Shown here: positions 5,902 through 13,259 of the stretch, one piece after another | How positions within the stretch are numbered: the first letter of the stretch is position 1 | Layout of the letters: every line of letters begins with the position of its first letter | Origin: Sporomusaceae bacterium | Lineage (GTDB): Bacteria > Bacillota > Negativicutes > DSM-13327 | Assembly (NCBI GenBank): GCA_027492445.1 | Contig: JAPUES010000086.1 | Location: forward strand, 1 to 20,579 | Length of the DNA: 20,579 bases | Reading direction: 5' to 3' | Made by a program: the position numbers and the translations under genes | The notes under the pieces: model-generated | Told to the model about the DNA's origin: nothing | What the model saw: the letters and a program-made list of their open reading frames with translations, nothing else | Databases searched by the model: none

Positions 5902-7215
5902 ATGGCAAAAAGTTTTCACGGCGGGATACATCCTGACGACCGCAAAAGATTTACAGCAAGTAAAGAAATAGTAATAGCACCAATACCAGAGAAAGTAATT
6001 ATTCCTATGCGGCAACATATTGGTGCTCCTTGTTCTCCAATTGTAAAGGTGGGAGATTTGGTTAAAAAGGGACAAATGATTGGGGAAGCGCAAGCTTTTG
6101 TGTCTAGTCCTGTTCATGCCTCAACTTCAGGTAAAGTCGTAGAGATTGCAGAATATCCTCACCCTGTATTTGGTTCTTGTACTGCGGTAGTGATTGAAAG
6201 TGATGGGCAAGATGAATGGCTGTTAGGACTACCATTACAGCGTGATTGGCAAAGCCTTGAAGTCACAGAAATCAAAGACATTATTCGTGAGGCCGGCATG
6301 GTTGGCATGGGGGGAGCTACCTTTCCTACTCATATCAAAATGGCGCCTCCTGGGGAAAAACCAATTCATACTTTTATTTTAAATGGGGCAGAATGTGAAC
6401 CATTTTTGACAGCGGATCATCGCGTCATGCTTGAACAATCAGAGGAAATTGTAACAGGCATGCAAATTGCCATGAAGGTATTAGGGGTAAATAAAGGCTA
6501 TATTGGTATTGAAGAAAATAAGCCAGATGCAATTACTGCTATGAAAAGGGCTTGCCAAGGAATCAGTAGCCTAGAAGTTATAGGGCTACAAACCAAGTAC
6601 CCACAAGGGGCAGAGAAAACATTAATTAGTGTTATTTGTGGTCAGGAAATTCCCTCTGGCGGTCTTCCTATGGATGTAGGAGTGGTCGTGCAGAATGTGG
6701 GCACGGTAGTAGCGATTGCTAATGCAGTGGAAAAAGGAATTCCTCTCATAGAACGGGTAACAACGGTTACGGGCGGCGCCATAAAGGAACCGCAAAATTT
6801 ATTACTTAGAATTGGTACTACTTTTGCTCAGGCCGTAACCTTATGTGGCGGATTTTTGCAACCACCGGTGAAAGTGATTATGGGGGGGCCAATGATGGGA
6901 ATGGCCCAGCGTACTCTTGATGTACCAATTATAAAAGGTACTTCTGGTGTCTTAGTCTTACGGGAAGAAGATGTGAATAGTGGCCCAGAGCGACCCTGTA
7001 TTCGTTGTGGACGCTGTGTAGATGCTTGTCCTATGGGACTCATACCAAGTATGCTCAGTGTTCTTAGTGAACGAGGGGCCCATGTAGTTGCGAAGAATGA
7101 ATATGACTTACTAGATTGCGTAGAATGTGGATCTTGTGTCTACGTCTGCCCAGCTAAACGTAATATTGTTCATTATGTTAAATTATCCAAAGCGCAAAAT
7201 GCAGCAAAGAAATAA
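5902..7215 (+). CDS. rnfC: Rnf complex subunit RnfC (NADH-binding, two 4Fe-4S)
   Basis: The 437-residue peripheral subunit on the cytoplasmic face, where NAD+ is reduced using electrons that enter as reduced ferredoxin. The order is an N-terminal FHGGIHP segment and barrel-sandwich domain (to about residue 100), then a NuoF-like nucleotide/FMN-binding domain with AGMVGMGGATFPTHIKM (about 131-147), then an SLBB-type middle part. Two ferredoxin-like motifs lie near the C-terminus: CIRCGRCVDACP (about 366-377) and CVECGSCVYVCP (about 405-416). It lacks the long Ala/Lys-rich C-terminal extension of enterobacterial RsxC and matches the short Firmicute form. GAGGTG (5891-5896) precedes the ATG. First of six consecutive rnf genes in clostridial order C-D-G-E-A-B. 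Confidence 0.96.
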   Translation: MAKSFHGGIHPDDRKRFTASKEIVIAPIPEKVIIPMRQHIGAPCSPIVKVGDLVKKGQMIGEAQAFVSSPVHASTSGKVVEIAEYPHPVFGSCTAVVIESDGQDEWLLGLPLQRDWQSLEVTEIKDIIREAGMVGMGGATFPTHIKMAPPGEKPIHTFILNGAECEPFLTADHRVMLEQSEEIVTGMQIAMKVLGVNKGYIGIEENKPDAITAMKRACQGISSLEVIGLQTKYPQGAEKTLISVICGQEIPSGGLPMDVGVVVQNVGTVVAIANAVEKGIPLIERVTTVTGGAIKEPQNLLLRIGTTFAQAVTLCGGFLQPPVKVIMGGPMMGMAQRTLDVPIIKGTSGVLVLREEDVNSGPERPCIRCGRCVDACPMGLIPSMLSVLSERGAHVVAKNEYDLLDCVECGSCVYVCPAKRNIVHYVKLSKAQNAAKK

Positions 7216-7227
7216 GGAGGTGGCGGT

Positions 7228-8211
7228 ATGAGCACAGAAACGAAAGTTGAATTAGATAAATTTATAGTTTCCGCATCACCCCACATCCGGTGTGATGAAT
7301 CCATTTCAAAAATAATGTGGAGTGTCAATGCAGCACTCGCACCAGCAGCACTTTTTTCTATTTATAATTTTGGCATGCCAGCACTGAAAACAATGCTGCT
7401 TTGTATTATTTCAGCCATCGCAGCCGAATACTTAATTTTGAAATGGCAAAAGAAAGCGATGGTTGTGAGTGATGGCAGTGCCTTTTTAACTGGCTTGCTA
7501 CTAGCAATGAATATTCCGGCGACATTGCCTTGGTATATGCCTCTAGCAGGGTCTGTCTTTGCTATTGCCATTGCAAAACATACTATGGGAGGGCTTGGTT
7601 TTAATATTTTTAACCCAGCCCTGATTGGTCGTGCTTTTATTTTAGCATCTTGGCCCATTGCCATGACTACTTGGCCCATTACCACAGATATGGTAGGTAA
7701 AGTCGATGGTCTAACCACGGCTACTCCTTTAGGGATTTTAAAATTGCAAGGCTATGAAAAACTAGTACAGCATTTTGGTGATACAGCTACTATGTATAAG
7801 TCTTTGTTTTTTGGAGTGCGTACGGGAAGTATGGGAGAAACGTCGGCATTACTATTACTGCTCGGCGGCATATATCTCATTTATAAAGGGTACATCAAGT
7901 GGCAAGTTCCGGTTGTCATGATTGGTACAGTGGGAGCGTTGACAGCCCTATTTGGTGGGGATCCTATCCTTCATATGATGTCAGGCGGTCTTATTCTCGG
8001 AGCATTTTATATGGCAACGGATATGGTGACCATTCCTATTACAACAAAAGGGCAAATTATTTTTGCTGTGGGGGCTGGTGCTCTTACCGTTTTGATTCGA
8101 TTAAAGGGCGGTTATCCTGAAGGAGTATGCTACGCAATACTACTCATGAACTGCATCACCCCGCTAATTGATCGTCTTGTAAGGCCTGTAAAATATGGTG
8201 CAAGGAGGTAA
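7228..8211 (+). CDS. rnfD: Rnf complex subunit RnfD (membrane flavoprotein)
   Basis: A 327-residue integral membrane subunit homologous to NqrB, with about nine or ten hydrophobic helices. It carries covalent FMN and is part of the ion-translocating core. The flavinylation motif is GLTTATPLG, so FMN should be attached by phosphoester to Thr166. The conserved GGLGFNIFNPALIGRAF and SWPIAMTTWP segments precede it. It starts 12 bases after rnfC with AGGAGG at 7215-7220, and its last codons contain the ribosome-binding site for rnfG. A dedicated ApbE-type flavin transferase would be needed and is not in the window. Confidence 0.96.
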   Translation: MSTETKVELDKFIVSASPHIRCDESISKIMWSVNAALAPAALFSIYNFGMPALKTMLLCIISAIAAEYLILKWQKKAMVVSDGSAFLTGLLLAMNIPATLPWYMPLAGSVFAIAIAKHTMGGLGFNIFNPALIGRAFILASWPIAMTTWPITTDMVGKVDGLTTATPLGILKLQGYEKLVQHFGDTATMYKSLFFGVRTGSMGETSALLLLLGGIYLIYKGYIKWQVPVVMIGTVGALTALFGGDPILHMMSGGLILGAFYMATDMVTIPITTKGQIIFAVGAGALTVLIRLKGGYPEGVCYAILLMNCITPLIDRLVRPVKYGARR

Positions 8212-8216
8212 GGGAT

Positions 8217-8783
8217 ATGGCACATGATGGACATGAATCAAATGACAGTGTTTTTAAAGTTGGTATCAATCTTACCCTTGCTTGTTTACTATCAAGTGCG
8301 GTAATTGCGGGAACCTCTGCGGTGACTGCACCAATCGCTGCTAAAACGAGAATTGAGATTTATAATAAAGCGCGGAAAGAATTGGTAGTAGATGCCCAAG
8401 ATTTCAAAGCGATAGAAGGTAAAACCGGCTGGTATGGAGCACTAAAAGATGGTAAGGTAATTGCTTATGTAGTGCCAGCGGAAAGTAAAGGGTATGCTGG
8501 TGCAATCAATATGTTAGCTGCCATAGGAGCCGACGGCAAAGTGATAGACTATGCAATTGTAAGCTATAAGGAGACACCGGGGCTTGGCGATAAGGCAGAA
8601 AAACCGGCTTTTCGTAGCCAGTTTTCCGGCAAAACAGCAGAAGATTTAGAAGTAGTAAAAGTTCCTACGGATAAAAATATTCAGGCACTAACGGGAGCAA
8701 CCATTACTTCAAAAGCTGTAACAAAAGGCATTAGGGAAGCGGTAGAAGAAGTTACTGCTTTTATAGCCAATCAATCGGAGTGA
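8217..8783 (+). CDS. rnfG: Rnf complex subunit RnfG (covalent FMN protein)
   Basis: A 188-residue subunit with one N-terminal membrane anchor (about residues 16-40) and an extracytoplasmic FMN-binding domain. The flavinylation motif is TGATITS (159-165), placing the covalent FMN on Thr162. The upstream SYKETPGLGDK segment is also typical of the RnfG/NqrC family. In current models the intramembrane iron-sulfur centre of RnfA/RnfE passes electrons to this FMN, which passes them to RnfD. AAGGAGG at 8202-8208 lies inside the rnfD 3' end, 8 bases before the ATG, indicating translational coupling. Length is normal for Firmicutes. Confidence 0.95.
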   Translation: MAHDGHESNDSVFKVGINLTLACLLSSAVIAGTSAVTAPIAAKTRIEIYNKARKELVVDAQDFKAIEGKTGWYGALKDGKVIAYVVPAESKGYAGAINMLAAIGADGKVIDYAIVSYKETPGLGDKAEKPAFRSQFSGKTAEDLEVVKVPTDKNIQALTGATITSKAVTKGIREAVEEVTAFIANQSE

Positions 8784-8793
8784 GGTGCTGAAT

Positions 8794-9426
8794 ATGAAAA
8801 AATTATGGGATATATTTTATAAAGGGTTATTTGATCAAAACCCCATATTTCGCCTAGCCTTAAGTCTGTGTCCGGCCTTGGCGGTTACCTCTAATGTTAA
8901 AAATGCATTGGCTATGGGTTTATCGGTGATGTTTGTAATTACTGCTAATAATGTAGTCGTATCCATCTTTCGCAAATGGGTCAATCCCAAAGTGCGTGTT
9001 CCTGTATATATTACCTCCATTGCTACTATTGTTACAGTGCTTATCTTAACATTGCAAGCTTACCTTCCAGATATATATAAAGAACTTTATCTTTATTTAA
9101 ATCTTATTGTGGTGTTTGCGATTATTCTAGCCAGGGCAGAAGTATTCGCAGCGAAAAATCCTGTAATTCCATCATTTTTTGATGGTCTAGGAATGGGTGC
9201 AGGTTTTGCAGGTGCTATGGTGCTGATTGGAGCAATCCGCGAATTGTTTGGCAGTGGTACTCTTATGGGAGCTACTATCTTAGGTTCAGCTTATGATCCA
9301 GCGTTAATTATAGTATTACCACCCGGCGGTTTTATTATGATCGGCTTAATGATTGCCTGCTTTAATTTGATTGGTGAATACCAAGATAAATTAAAGGTAG
9401 CTAGGAAGCAAGGGAGTGATGCATAA
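8794..9426 (+). CDS. rnfE: Rnf complex subunit RnfE, with an unusual Cys-to-Ala change
   Basis: A 210-residue, six-helix membrane subunit homologous to NqrD and paired with RnfA. ATG 8794 is preferred over GTG 8785 because GAGGTG (8782-8787) is correctly spaced from it and the resulting start MKKLWDIFYKGLFDQNPIF is typical. The first half-helix keeps the cluster ligand (LSLCPALAVTSN, Cys26). The second half-helix, normally N-C-I-x-x-G-R-A-E-A-F-A, reads VVFAIILARAEVFAAKNP here, so the ligand Cys is Ala109 and its neighbour Asn is Phe108. In known Rnf and Nqr complexes two Cys from each of RnfA and RnfE hold a [2Fe-2S] cluster inside the membrane. The frame is otherwise intact and the rest of the family signature is present (KNPVIPSFFDGLGMG, RELFGSGT). 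The only other Cys is Cys189, in the last helix. Confidence 0.93.
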   Translation: MKKLWDIFYKGLFDQNPIFRLALSLCPALAVTSNVKNALAMGLSVMFVITANNVVVSIFRKWVNPKVRVPVYITSIATIVTVLILTLQAYLPDIYKELYLYLNLIVVFAIILARAEVFAAKNPVIPSFFDGLGMGAGFAGAMVLIGAIRELFGSGTLMGATILGSAYDPALIIVLPPGGFIMIGLMIACFNLIGEYQDKLKVARKQGSDA

Positions 9427-10007
9427 TGGAGGAATATTTAAAACTATTTATTGCTTCGGCAATTACGAATAATTTTGTATTAACCCAGTTTTTGGGGCTT
9501 TGTATCTTCTTTGGTGTATCTAAAAATCTCAATGCATCTATTGGGATGGGAATGGCTGTTACATCGGTTATGACCTTAAGTTCGATGTTTGCTTGGGCCG
9601 TATACGTTTATATTCTTGAGCCTCTTGGACTCCAGTCTCTTATGTTAATAACCTTTGTAGTGCTAATTGCCAGCCTTGTACAATTTTTGGAAATGGTTAT
9701 AAAGAAACATGCTCCAGCCTTATATAATATGTGGGGAATTTATCTTGTTTTGATTGCGACCAATTGTATTGTCATCGCTGTACCGATTACGAATGTAGAG
9801 CAAAATTCTAATTTTATGACAAGTTTAGTACTTTCCATCGGTTCGGGAGTCGGATTTGCTTTGGCGCTTATTTTAATGGCTAGTCTGCGTGAAAAACTCC
9901 AATATGCAGACGTGCCCAAATCTTTGGAAGGCCTGGGTATCTCTTTTATTTTGGCAGGAATGTTAGCATTGTCATTCTTTGGTTTTTCGGGAATGATCAC
10001 ACTATAA
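9426..10007 (+). CDS. rnfA: Rnf complex subunit RnfA
   Basis: A 193-residue, six-helix membrane subunit, the same length as E. coli RsxA, inserted as a pseudo-symmetric partner of RnfE. Its two cluster-ligand cysteines are present: FLGLCIFFGVSKN (Cys26) and ATNCIVIAVPITN (Cys114). The second segment departs from the usual N-C-A-V-L-G-V-A-L-L-N: the Gly is Ala and a Pro is introduced two residues later. The C-terminal REKLQYADVPKSLEG and GFSGM segments are standard. The start codon overlaps the rnfE stop (TAATG at 9424-9428), so the two proteins should be made in equal amounts by coupled translation. Confidence 0.95.
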   Translation: MEEYLKLFIASAITNNFVLTQFLGLCIFFGVSKNLNASIGMGMAVTSVMTLSSMFAWAVYVYILEPLGLQSLMLITFVVLIASLVQFLEMVIKKHAPALYNMWGIYLVLIATNCIVIAVPITNVEQNSNFMTSLVLSIGSGVGFALALILMASLREKLQYADVPKSLEGLGISFILAGMLALSFFGFSGMITL

Positions 10008-10030
10008 GAAATGATAGAAGGTGATGAAAA

Positions 10031-10903
10031 ATGAGTACACCAATATTGATATTGCTTGTATTAACGTCTCTAGGTTTAGTTTTTGGTTTTATATTGGCCT
10101 ATTCGAATAAAAAATTTAGTATGGAGGTTAATCCTCTCATTCATATCGTAGAGGACGTTTTACCTAAAGGTCAGTGCGGTGCCTGCGGTTATGCTGGCTG
10201 TATGGCTTATGCAGAGGCTGTTGTACTCAATTCTGATGTACCGCCCAACTTGTGTACACCAGGCAAGGATGCGGTTGCTAAATTAGTTGCGGAGCTTACA
10301 GGCAAGGCTGCAGCTCCTATGGAAGCGCAAATCGCTCAGGTCAAGTGTGCTGGTAGCCATAGTAATGCGATTGAGGCTTACCGCTATGATGGTGTTGAGG
10401 ATTGCACGGCTGCTAATTTGCTATTTGGCGGTGCTAAAAGCTGCAAATATGGCTGCTTAGGTCTAGGTACTTGTGTTCGCAGTTGTCCTTTTAATGCGAT
10501 GGTTATGAGCGCTGAGGGGCTGCCAGTCATTGACCCTGATAAATGCACAGCATGCGGAAAATGTGTAAGTGTATGCCCTAAAATGATTATAAGCCTTATA
10601 CCCTTAGAGGCAAAAGTTAGGGTGAATTGTAGCTCGAAAGATAAAGGACCGGTAGCGAAAAAAGCATGTAGTGTTGCCTGTATTGGCTGCTCTTTATGTA
10701 TGCGTCAATGTCCTCATGGCGCCATAAAAATGGAAAATAACTTGGCTGTCGTAGATAGTAATATTTGCAAAGAACAATGTTTAGAGGCCTTGTGTCTAGG
10801 TAAGTGTCCTACAAAAGCCATTCGTCCTTTTGTGCTAGGGATTGTCCCAGGGACGGAAACAAAAGAAAGTGTAACAGCAGCTTGCGCATCTTGCGCAAAA
10901 TAA
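10031..10903 (+). CDS. rnfB: Rnf complex subunit RnfB (poly-ferredoxin)
   Basis: A 290-residue iron-sulfur protein that accepts electrons from reduced ferredoxin and passes them into the membrane. One N-terminal helix (about 3-24) is followed by the RnfB-specific 4Fe-4S domain CGACGYAGC...C (Cys49, 52, 57, 75). Ferredoxin-like motifs follow with Cys138/142/148/152, Cys172/175/178/182, Cys217/220/223/227 and Cys246/250/255/259. Cys200 and Cys213 and a terminal CASC (Cys285, Cys288) are extra. I count 26 cysteines in all. This is the long Firmicute form; the E. coli protein (192 residues) has only the first domain and one ferredoxin module. It is the last rnf gene, directly ahead of a strong terminator. 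Confidence 0.95.
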   Translation: MSTPILILLVLTSLGLVFGFILAYSNKKFSMEVNPLIHIVEDVLPKGQCGACGYAGCMAYAEAVVLNSDVPPNLCTPGKDAVAKLVAELTGKAAAPMEAQIAQVKCAGSHSNAIEAYRYDGVEDCTAANLLFGGAKSCKYGCLGLGTCVRSCPFNAMVMSAEGLPVIDPDKCTACGKCVSVCPKMIISLIPLEAKVRVNCSSKDKGPVAKKACSVACIGCSLCMRQCPHGAIKMENNLAVVDSNICKEQCLEALCLGKCPTKAIRPFVLGIVPGTETKESVTAACASCAK

Positions 10904-10912
10904 AAGAATGGT

Positions 10913-10948
10913 AATAAAACGCAGAAGCAAAGTCTTCTGCGTTTTATT
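10913..10948 (+). terminator. Strong intrinsic terminator of the rnf operon
   Basis: A perfect 15-bp stem, AATAAAACGCAGAAG (10913-10927) with CTTCTGCGTTTTATT (10934-10948), encloses a 6-base loop. The GC-rich core is followed by an in-stem U-rich run. It starts 9 bases after the rnfB stop. The A-rich left arm could also terminate transcription from the minus strand. Confidence 0.92.
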
Positions 10949-10976
10949 TGCATGTTAGGGGATTATGCGGTAAAAT
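10948..10976 (+). promoter_or_regulatory. Candidate promoter for the Gx/maf/mre unit
   Basis: TTGCAT (10948-10953) and TAAAAT (10971-10976) are separated by 17 bases, a fair sigma-A pair. The -35 begins at the last base of the rnf terminator. Initiation near 10983 would give a leader of about 97 bases before the gene at 11080. That leader holds a 10-base palindrome TAGCATGCTA but no riboswitch I recognise. Confidence 0.45.
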
Positions 10977-11079
10977 AATCTAGACTAATGGATGTGCTGT
11001 ATAGTAGCATGCTAAGATTACCTAGTCAGGCTAGATAGTAGTAAAAAGATGGGACTAAGAGGGGTAACAGTAAAAAAAT

Positions 11080-11595
11080 ATGTATAATACGAAACGTATG
11101 GTAGTAATGGCTTTTTGTATTGCCATCTCTATCGTATTACACATGGTTGAATCTTGGCTGCCCTTACCACTGCCTGTACCAGGTATAAAATTAGGCTTAG
11201 CGAATATTGTATCCCTCCTTGTTCTGGTAATTTTTGATTGGCGTGATGCTATCTATGTTGGAATGATACGTGCTTTTTTGGCATCACTTTTTAGTGGTGT
11301 ATTTTTAGGGCCTGCTTTCTTCATGAGTATAAGCGGAGCAGTAGGGAGTATACTTGCTATGGCTATTGCCTATCGCTATTGGCAACGGGATTTTTCCTTA
11401 CTTGGTATAAGTGTAATTGGTGCAGTCGTTCATAACGTAGTACAAATGATAGTAGCAGCGATAGTTGTTTCAAGTATCTCTTTATTATGGTACTTGCCCT
11501 ATCTTGTATTATTTGCACTACCCACAGGTGTTGCTACGGGTATGATTGCAATTTATTTTTTAGCGAAGGCCCCACAAAAACTTTATATCAAATAG
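11080..11595 (+). CDS. Gx transporter family / heptaprenyl diphosphate synthase component I-like membrane protein
   Basis: A 171-residue, highly hydrophobic protein with about five membrane helices. It matches what I know of the family annotated as heptaprenyl diphosphate synthase component I or Gx transporter. The sequence LPVPGIKLGLANIVSLL near residue 32 and the R-A-F-L-A-S-L-F-S-G-x-F segment (about 64-75) are characteristic; this glycine-rich N-terminal signature resembles ECF-type S components. The synthase name comes from weak similarity to component I of a soluble two-part synthase, and a multi-helix membrane protein is more plausibly a transporter-like subunit. The ribosome-binding site is weak (AGGGG about 14 bases upstream). 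Such genes often sit next to rnf, apbE or isoprenoid genes. Substrate unknown. Confidence 0.78.
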   Translation: MYNTKRMVVMAFCIAISIVLHMVESWLPLPLPVPGIKLGLANIVSLLVLVIFDWRDAIYVGMIRAFLASLFSGVFLGPAFFMSISGAVGSILAMAIAYRYWQRDFSLLGISVIGAVVHNVVQMIVAAIVVSSISLLWYLPYLVLFALPTGVATGMIAIYFLAKAPQKLYIK

Positions 11596-11637
11596 ATTCT
11601 ATAAACTATTCTTTAATAGATACAGGGGGTAGAAGTT

Positions 11638-11910
11638 TTGCGAGGTGTTAAAAGTAAAGGGTATGGAATGTTACTATTATTTTTAATTACAGGTGCTGTT
11701 TTTGGTGGTATTTTGGGAGAATTTATTTCACGATCCGACGTATTGGCAGACTGGTCCCCTTATTTAGTTAAGACCTTTTTAGTATTAGATGTTCCGCCTA
11801 TTAACATTAATTTATATGTGGTAAAATTTATATTGGGTTTTGTATTGCAACCTAATTTGATTAGTATTTTAGGCATGATAATAGCTATGCTGCTGTTTCG
11901 ACGTATTTGA
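11638..11910 (+). CDS. DUF4321 small membrane protein
   Basis: A 90-residue protein of unknown function with an N-terminal helix (about 9-28), a short extracytoplasmic middle segment (WSPYLVKTFLVLDVPPININ) and a C-terminal helix (about 62-86) ending in Arg-Arg. This architecture matches the DUF4321 family, common in Clostridia and Negativicutes next to maf, radC and mre genes. I chose TTG 11638 because GGGGGT (11625-11630) is optimally spaced. The next in-frame ATG (11668) has no ribosome-binding site and would cut into the first helix. Its position 27 bases before maf suggests an envelope or division-related role, but nothing in the sequence shows one. Confidence 0.75.
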   Translation: MRGVKSKGYGMLLLFLITGAVFGGILGEFISRSDVLADWSPYLVKTFLVLDVPPININLYVVKFILGFVLQPNLISILGMIIAMLLFRRI

Positions 11911-11937
11911 TTTTTAAAATCTCGGAGGTAGTTACTC

Positions 11938-12507
11938 ATGACAATTATTTTGGCGTCAGCATCCCCGCGTCGCCAAGAACTTTTAAGGCAAGTTGGTTGT
12001 GAATTTACCGTTATGCTTAGCCATATCGTCGAAGATAACAACCTAGATGTATTGCCGCAGGAACTAGCCGTTTTGCACGCTAAGGAAAAAGCATTGGATG
12101 TAGCTGCTAGAGCTCATGCTAATGACGTAGTCATTGGGGCTGATACGATAGTAGTTTTGAATGGACGAGTATATGGTAAGCCTGTCGATAAAAAGGATGC
12201 CAGAAATATTTTAACGGCATTAGCAGGCAAAGAACATCAAGTCATGACCGGTATTGCCGTTGTCAAAGCAGGTAAGCTGTGGACGGATGTTGTCATTACA
12301 AAGGTTAAAATCGGGAAACTTGAGCCAGTGGAAATTGAAAGCTATTTAGCAACTGGTGAGCCCATGGATAAAGCAGGAGCTTATGGGATTCAGGGAATCG
12401 GTGCTCTTTTGGTGGAAGATATTCAAGGGTGTTACACAAATGTAGTAGGTTTGCCACTAAAAAAAACGGCAGAACTCCTAAAAAAAGCAGGTATTAGCTT
12501 GTTATGA
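11938..12507 (+). CDS. maf: Maf family nucleoside triphosphate pyrophosphatase
   Basis: A 189-residue house-cleaning enzyme that hydrolyses dTTP/UTP or modified nucleotides to the monophosphate and pyrophosphate. Motifs are the phosphate-binding SASPRRQELL at residues 7-16, the catalytic GADT (Asp69), YGKP and DKAGAYGIQG. These favour the YhdE-type dTTP/UTPase branch over YceF. GGAGG (11924-11928) precedes the ATG, and the TGA overlaps the radC start (ATGA at 12504), so the two are translationally coupled. In B. subtilis maf is likewise grouped with radC and mreBCD, where it was first described as affecting septum formation. Confidence 0.95.
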   Translation: MTIILASASPRRQELLRQVGCEFTVMLSHIVEDNNLDVLPQELAVLHAKEKALDVAARAHANDVVIGADTIVVLNGRVYGKPVDKKDARNILTALAGKEHQVMTGIAVVKAGKLWTDVVITKVKIGKLEPVEIESYLATGEPMDKAGAYGIQGIGALLVEDIQGCYTNVVGLPLKKTAELLKKAGISLL

Positions 12508-13202
12508 GTGACGCTAAGGCACTGATGATAAAAGAATTACCACAAGAAGAACGACCACGGGAAAAAATGCTTCGAAATGGAGCACAGGCCTTAAGTAATG
12601 CTGAATTATTGGCTATTTTACTTAGAACGGGCACAAAAAATGATTCCGTTTTGCGCGTGGCAGAACGCCTCCTGAAAAAATATGAAGAATTAGGCGTAGC
12701 CGCTCTCGGGAGTGTTGTACCTCAAGAACTAAGTAAGATTAAAGGAATTGGAAATGTAAAAGCAGTTACGGTGGTAGCTGCTATCGAACTTGGGAAACGA
12801 CTGCATGGCTTGGCATCTGCCGAAAGACCAATCATTCGTGCCCCCCAAGATGCTGCTGATTTATTGATGGCTAGGCTGCGCTATGAGCCAAAGGAACATT
12901 TTTTAAGTGTGCTCTTGTCCACTAAAAATCATGTGTTAGCGACTCCTACAATTTCTATCGGCAGTTTAAATGCTTCCATTGTGCATCCGCGAGAACTATT
13001 TCGCGAAGCTATCCACTACTCAGCAGCGGCTATTATTTTAGTGCATAATCACCCTAGCGGAGACCCTACTCCAAGCCAAGAAGATATTATGCTTACTAGA
13101 AAAATTGTTGAAGCTGGAAAAATCCTAGAAATTCATGTACTTGATCACGTCATTATTGGCGATAATAAGTATGTTAGTCTTAAGGAAAAGGGAATAATAT
13201 AA
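12504..13202 (+). CDS. radC: RadC family JAMM/MPN-domain protein
   Basis: A 232-residue UPF0758/RadC protein. The N-terminal third has a helix-hairpin-helix (about residues 74-94, SKIKGIGNVKAVTVVAAIEL). The C-terminal part is an MPN domain with the JAMM metal motif HNHPSGDPTPSQED (His181, His183, Asp194) and the family signature VHPRELFREAI. The name comes from an E. coli allele later shown to be in recG, so a DNA-repair role is not established; a nuclease or peptidase-like function has been proposed. It overlaps maf by 4 bases and precedes mreB, a conserved order in Firmicutes. Confidence 0.94.
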   Translation: MSDAKALMIKELPQEERPREKMLRNGAQALSNAELLAILLRTGTKNDSVLRVAERLLKKYEELGVAALGSVVPQELSKIKGIGNVKAVTVVAAIELGKRLHGLASAERPIIRAPQDAADLLMARLRYEPKEHFLSVLLSTKNHVLATPTISIGSLNASIVHPRELFREAIHYSAAAIILVHNHPSGDPTPSQEDIMLTRKIVEAGKILEIHVLDHVIIGDNKYVSLKEKGII

Positions 13203-13259
13203 AAAAAATACGATGTAACATAAGCAAGAATTAGTTGCTTAATGAAAGGGGCTTATTTT

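Noticed and set aside
8794..9426. Possibility that the missing RnfE Cys reflects a local frameshift pair
   Set aside because: The reading frame is family-like on both sides of residues 103-119, with R-A-E and F-A-x-K-N-P in register, so no compensating frameshift is needed.
10838..10854. GGGATTGTCCCAGGGAC palindromic stretch in the rnfB 3' end
   Set aside because: It is in frame and encodes part of the RnfB tail; the stems are only 4-5 bp, so a repeat insertion cannot be supported.
13221..13241. Hairpin TAAGCAA/TTGCTTA before mreB
   Set aside because: Only 7 AT-rich base pairs with no U-tract; too weak to call a terminator.
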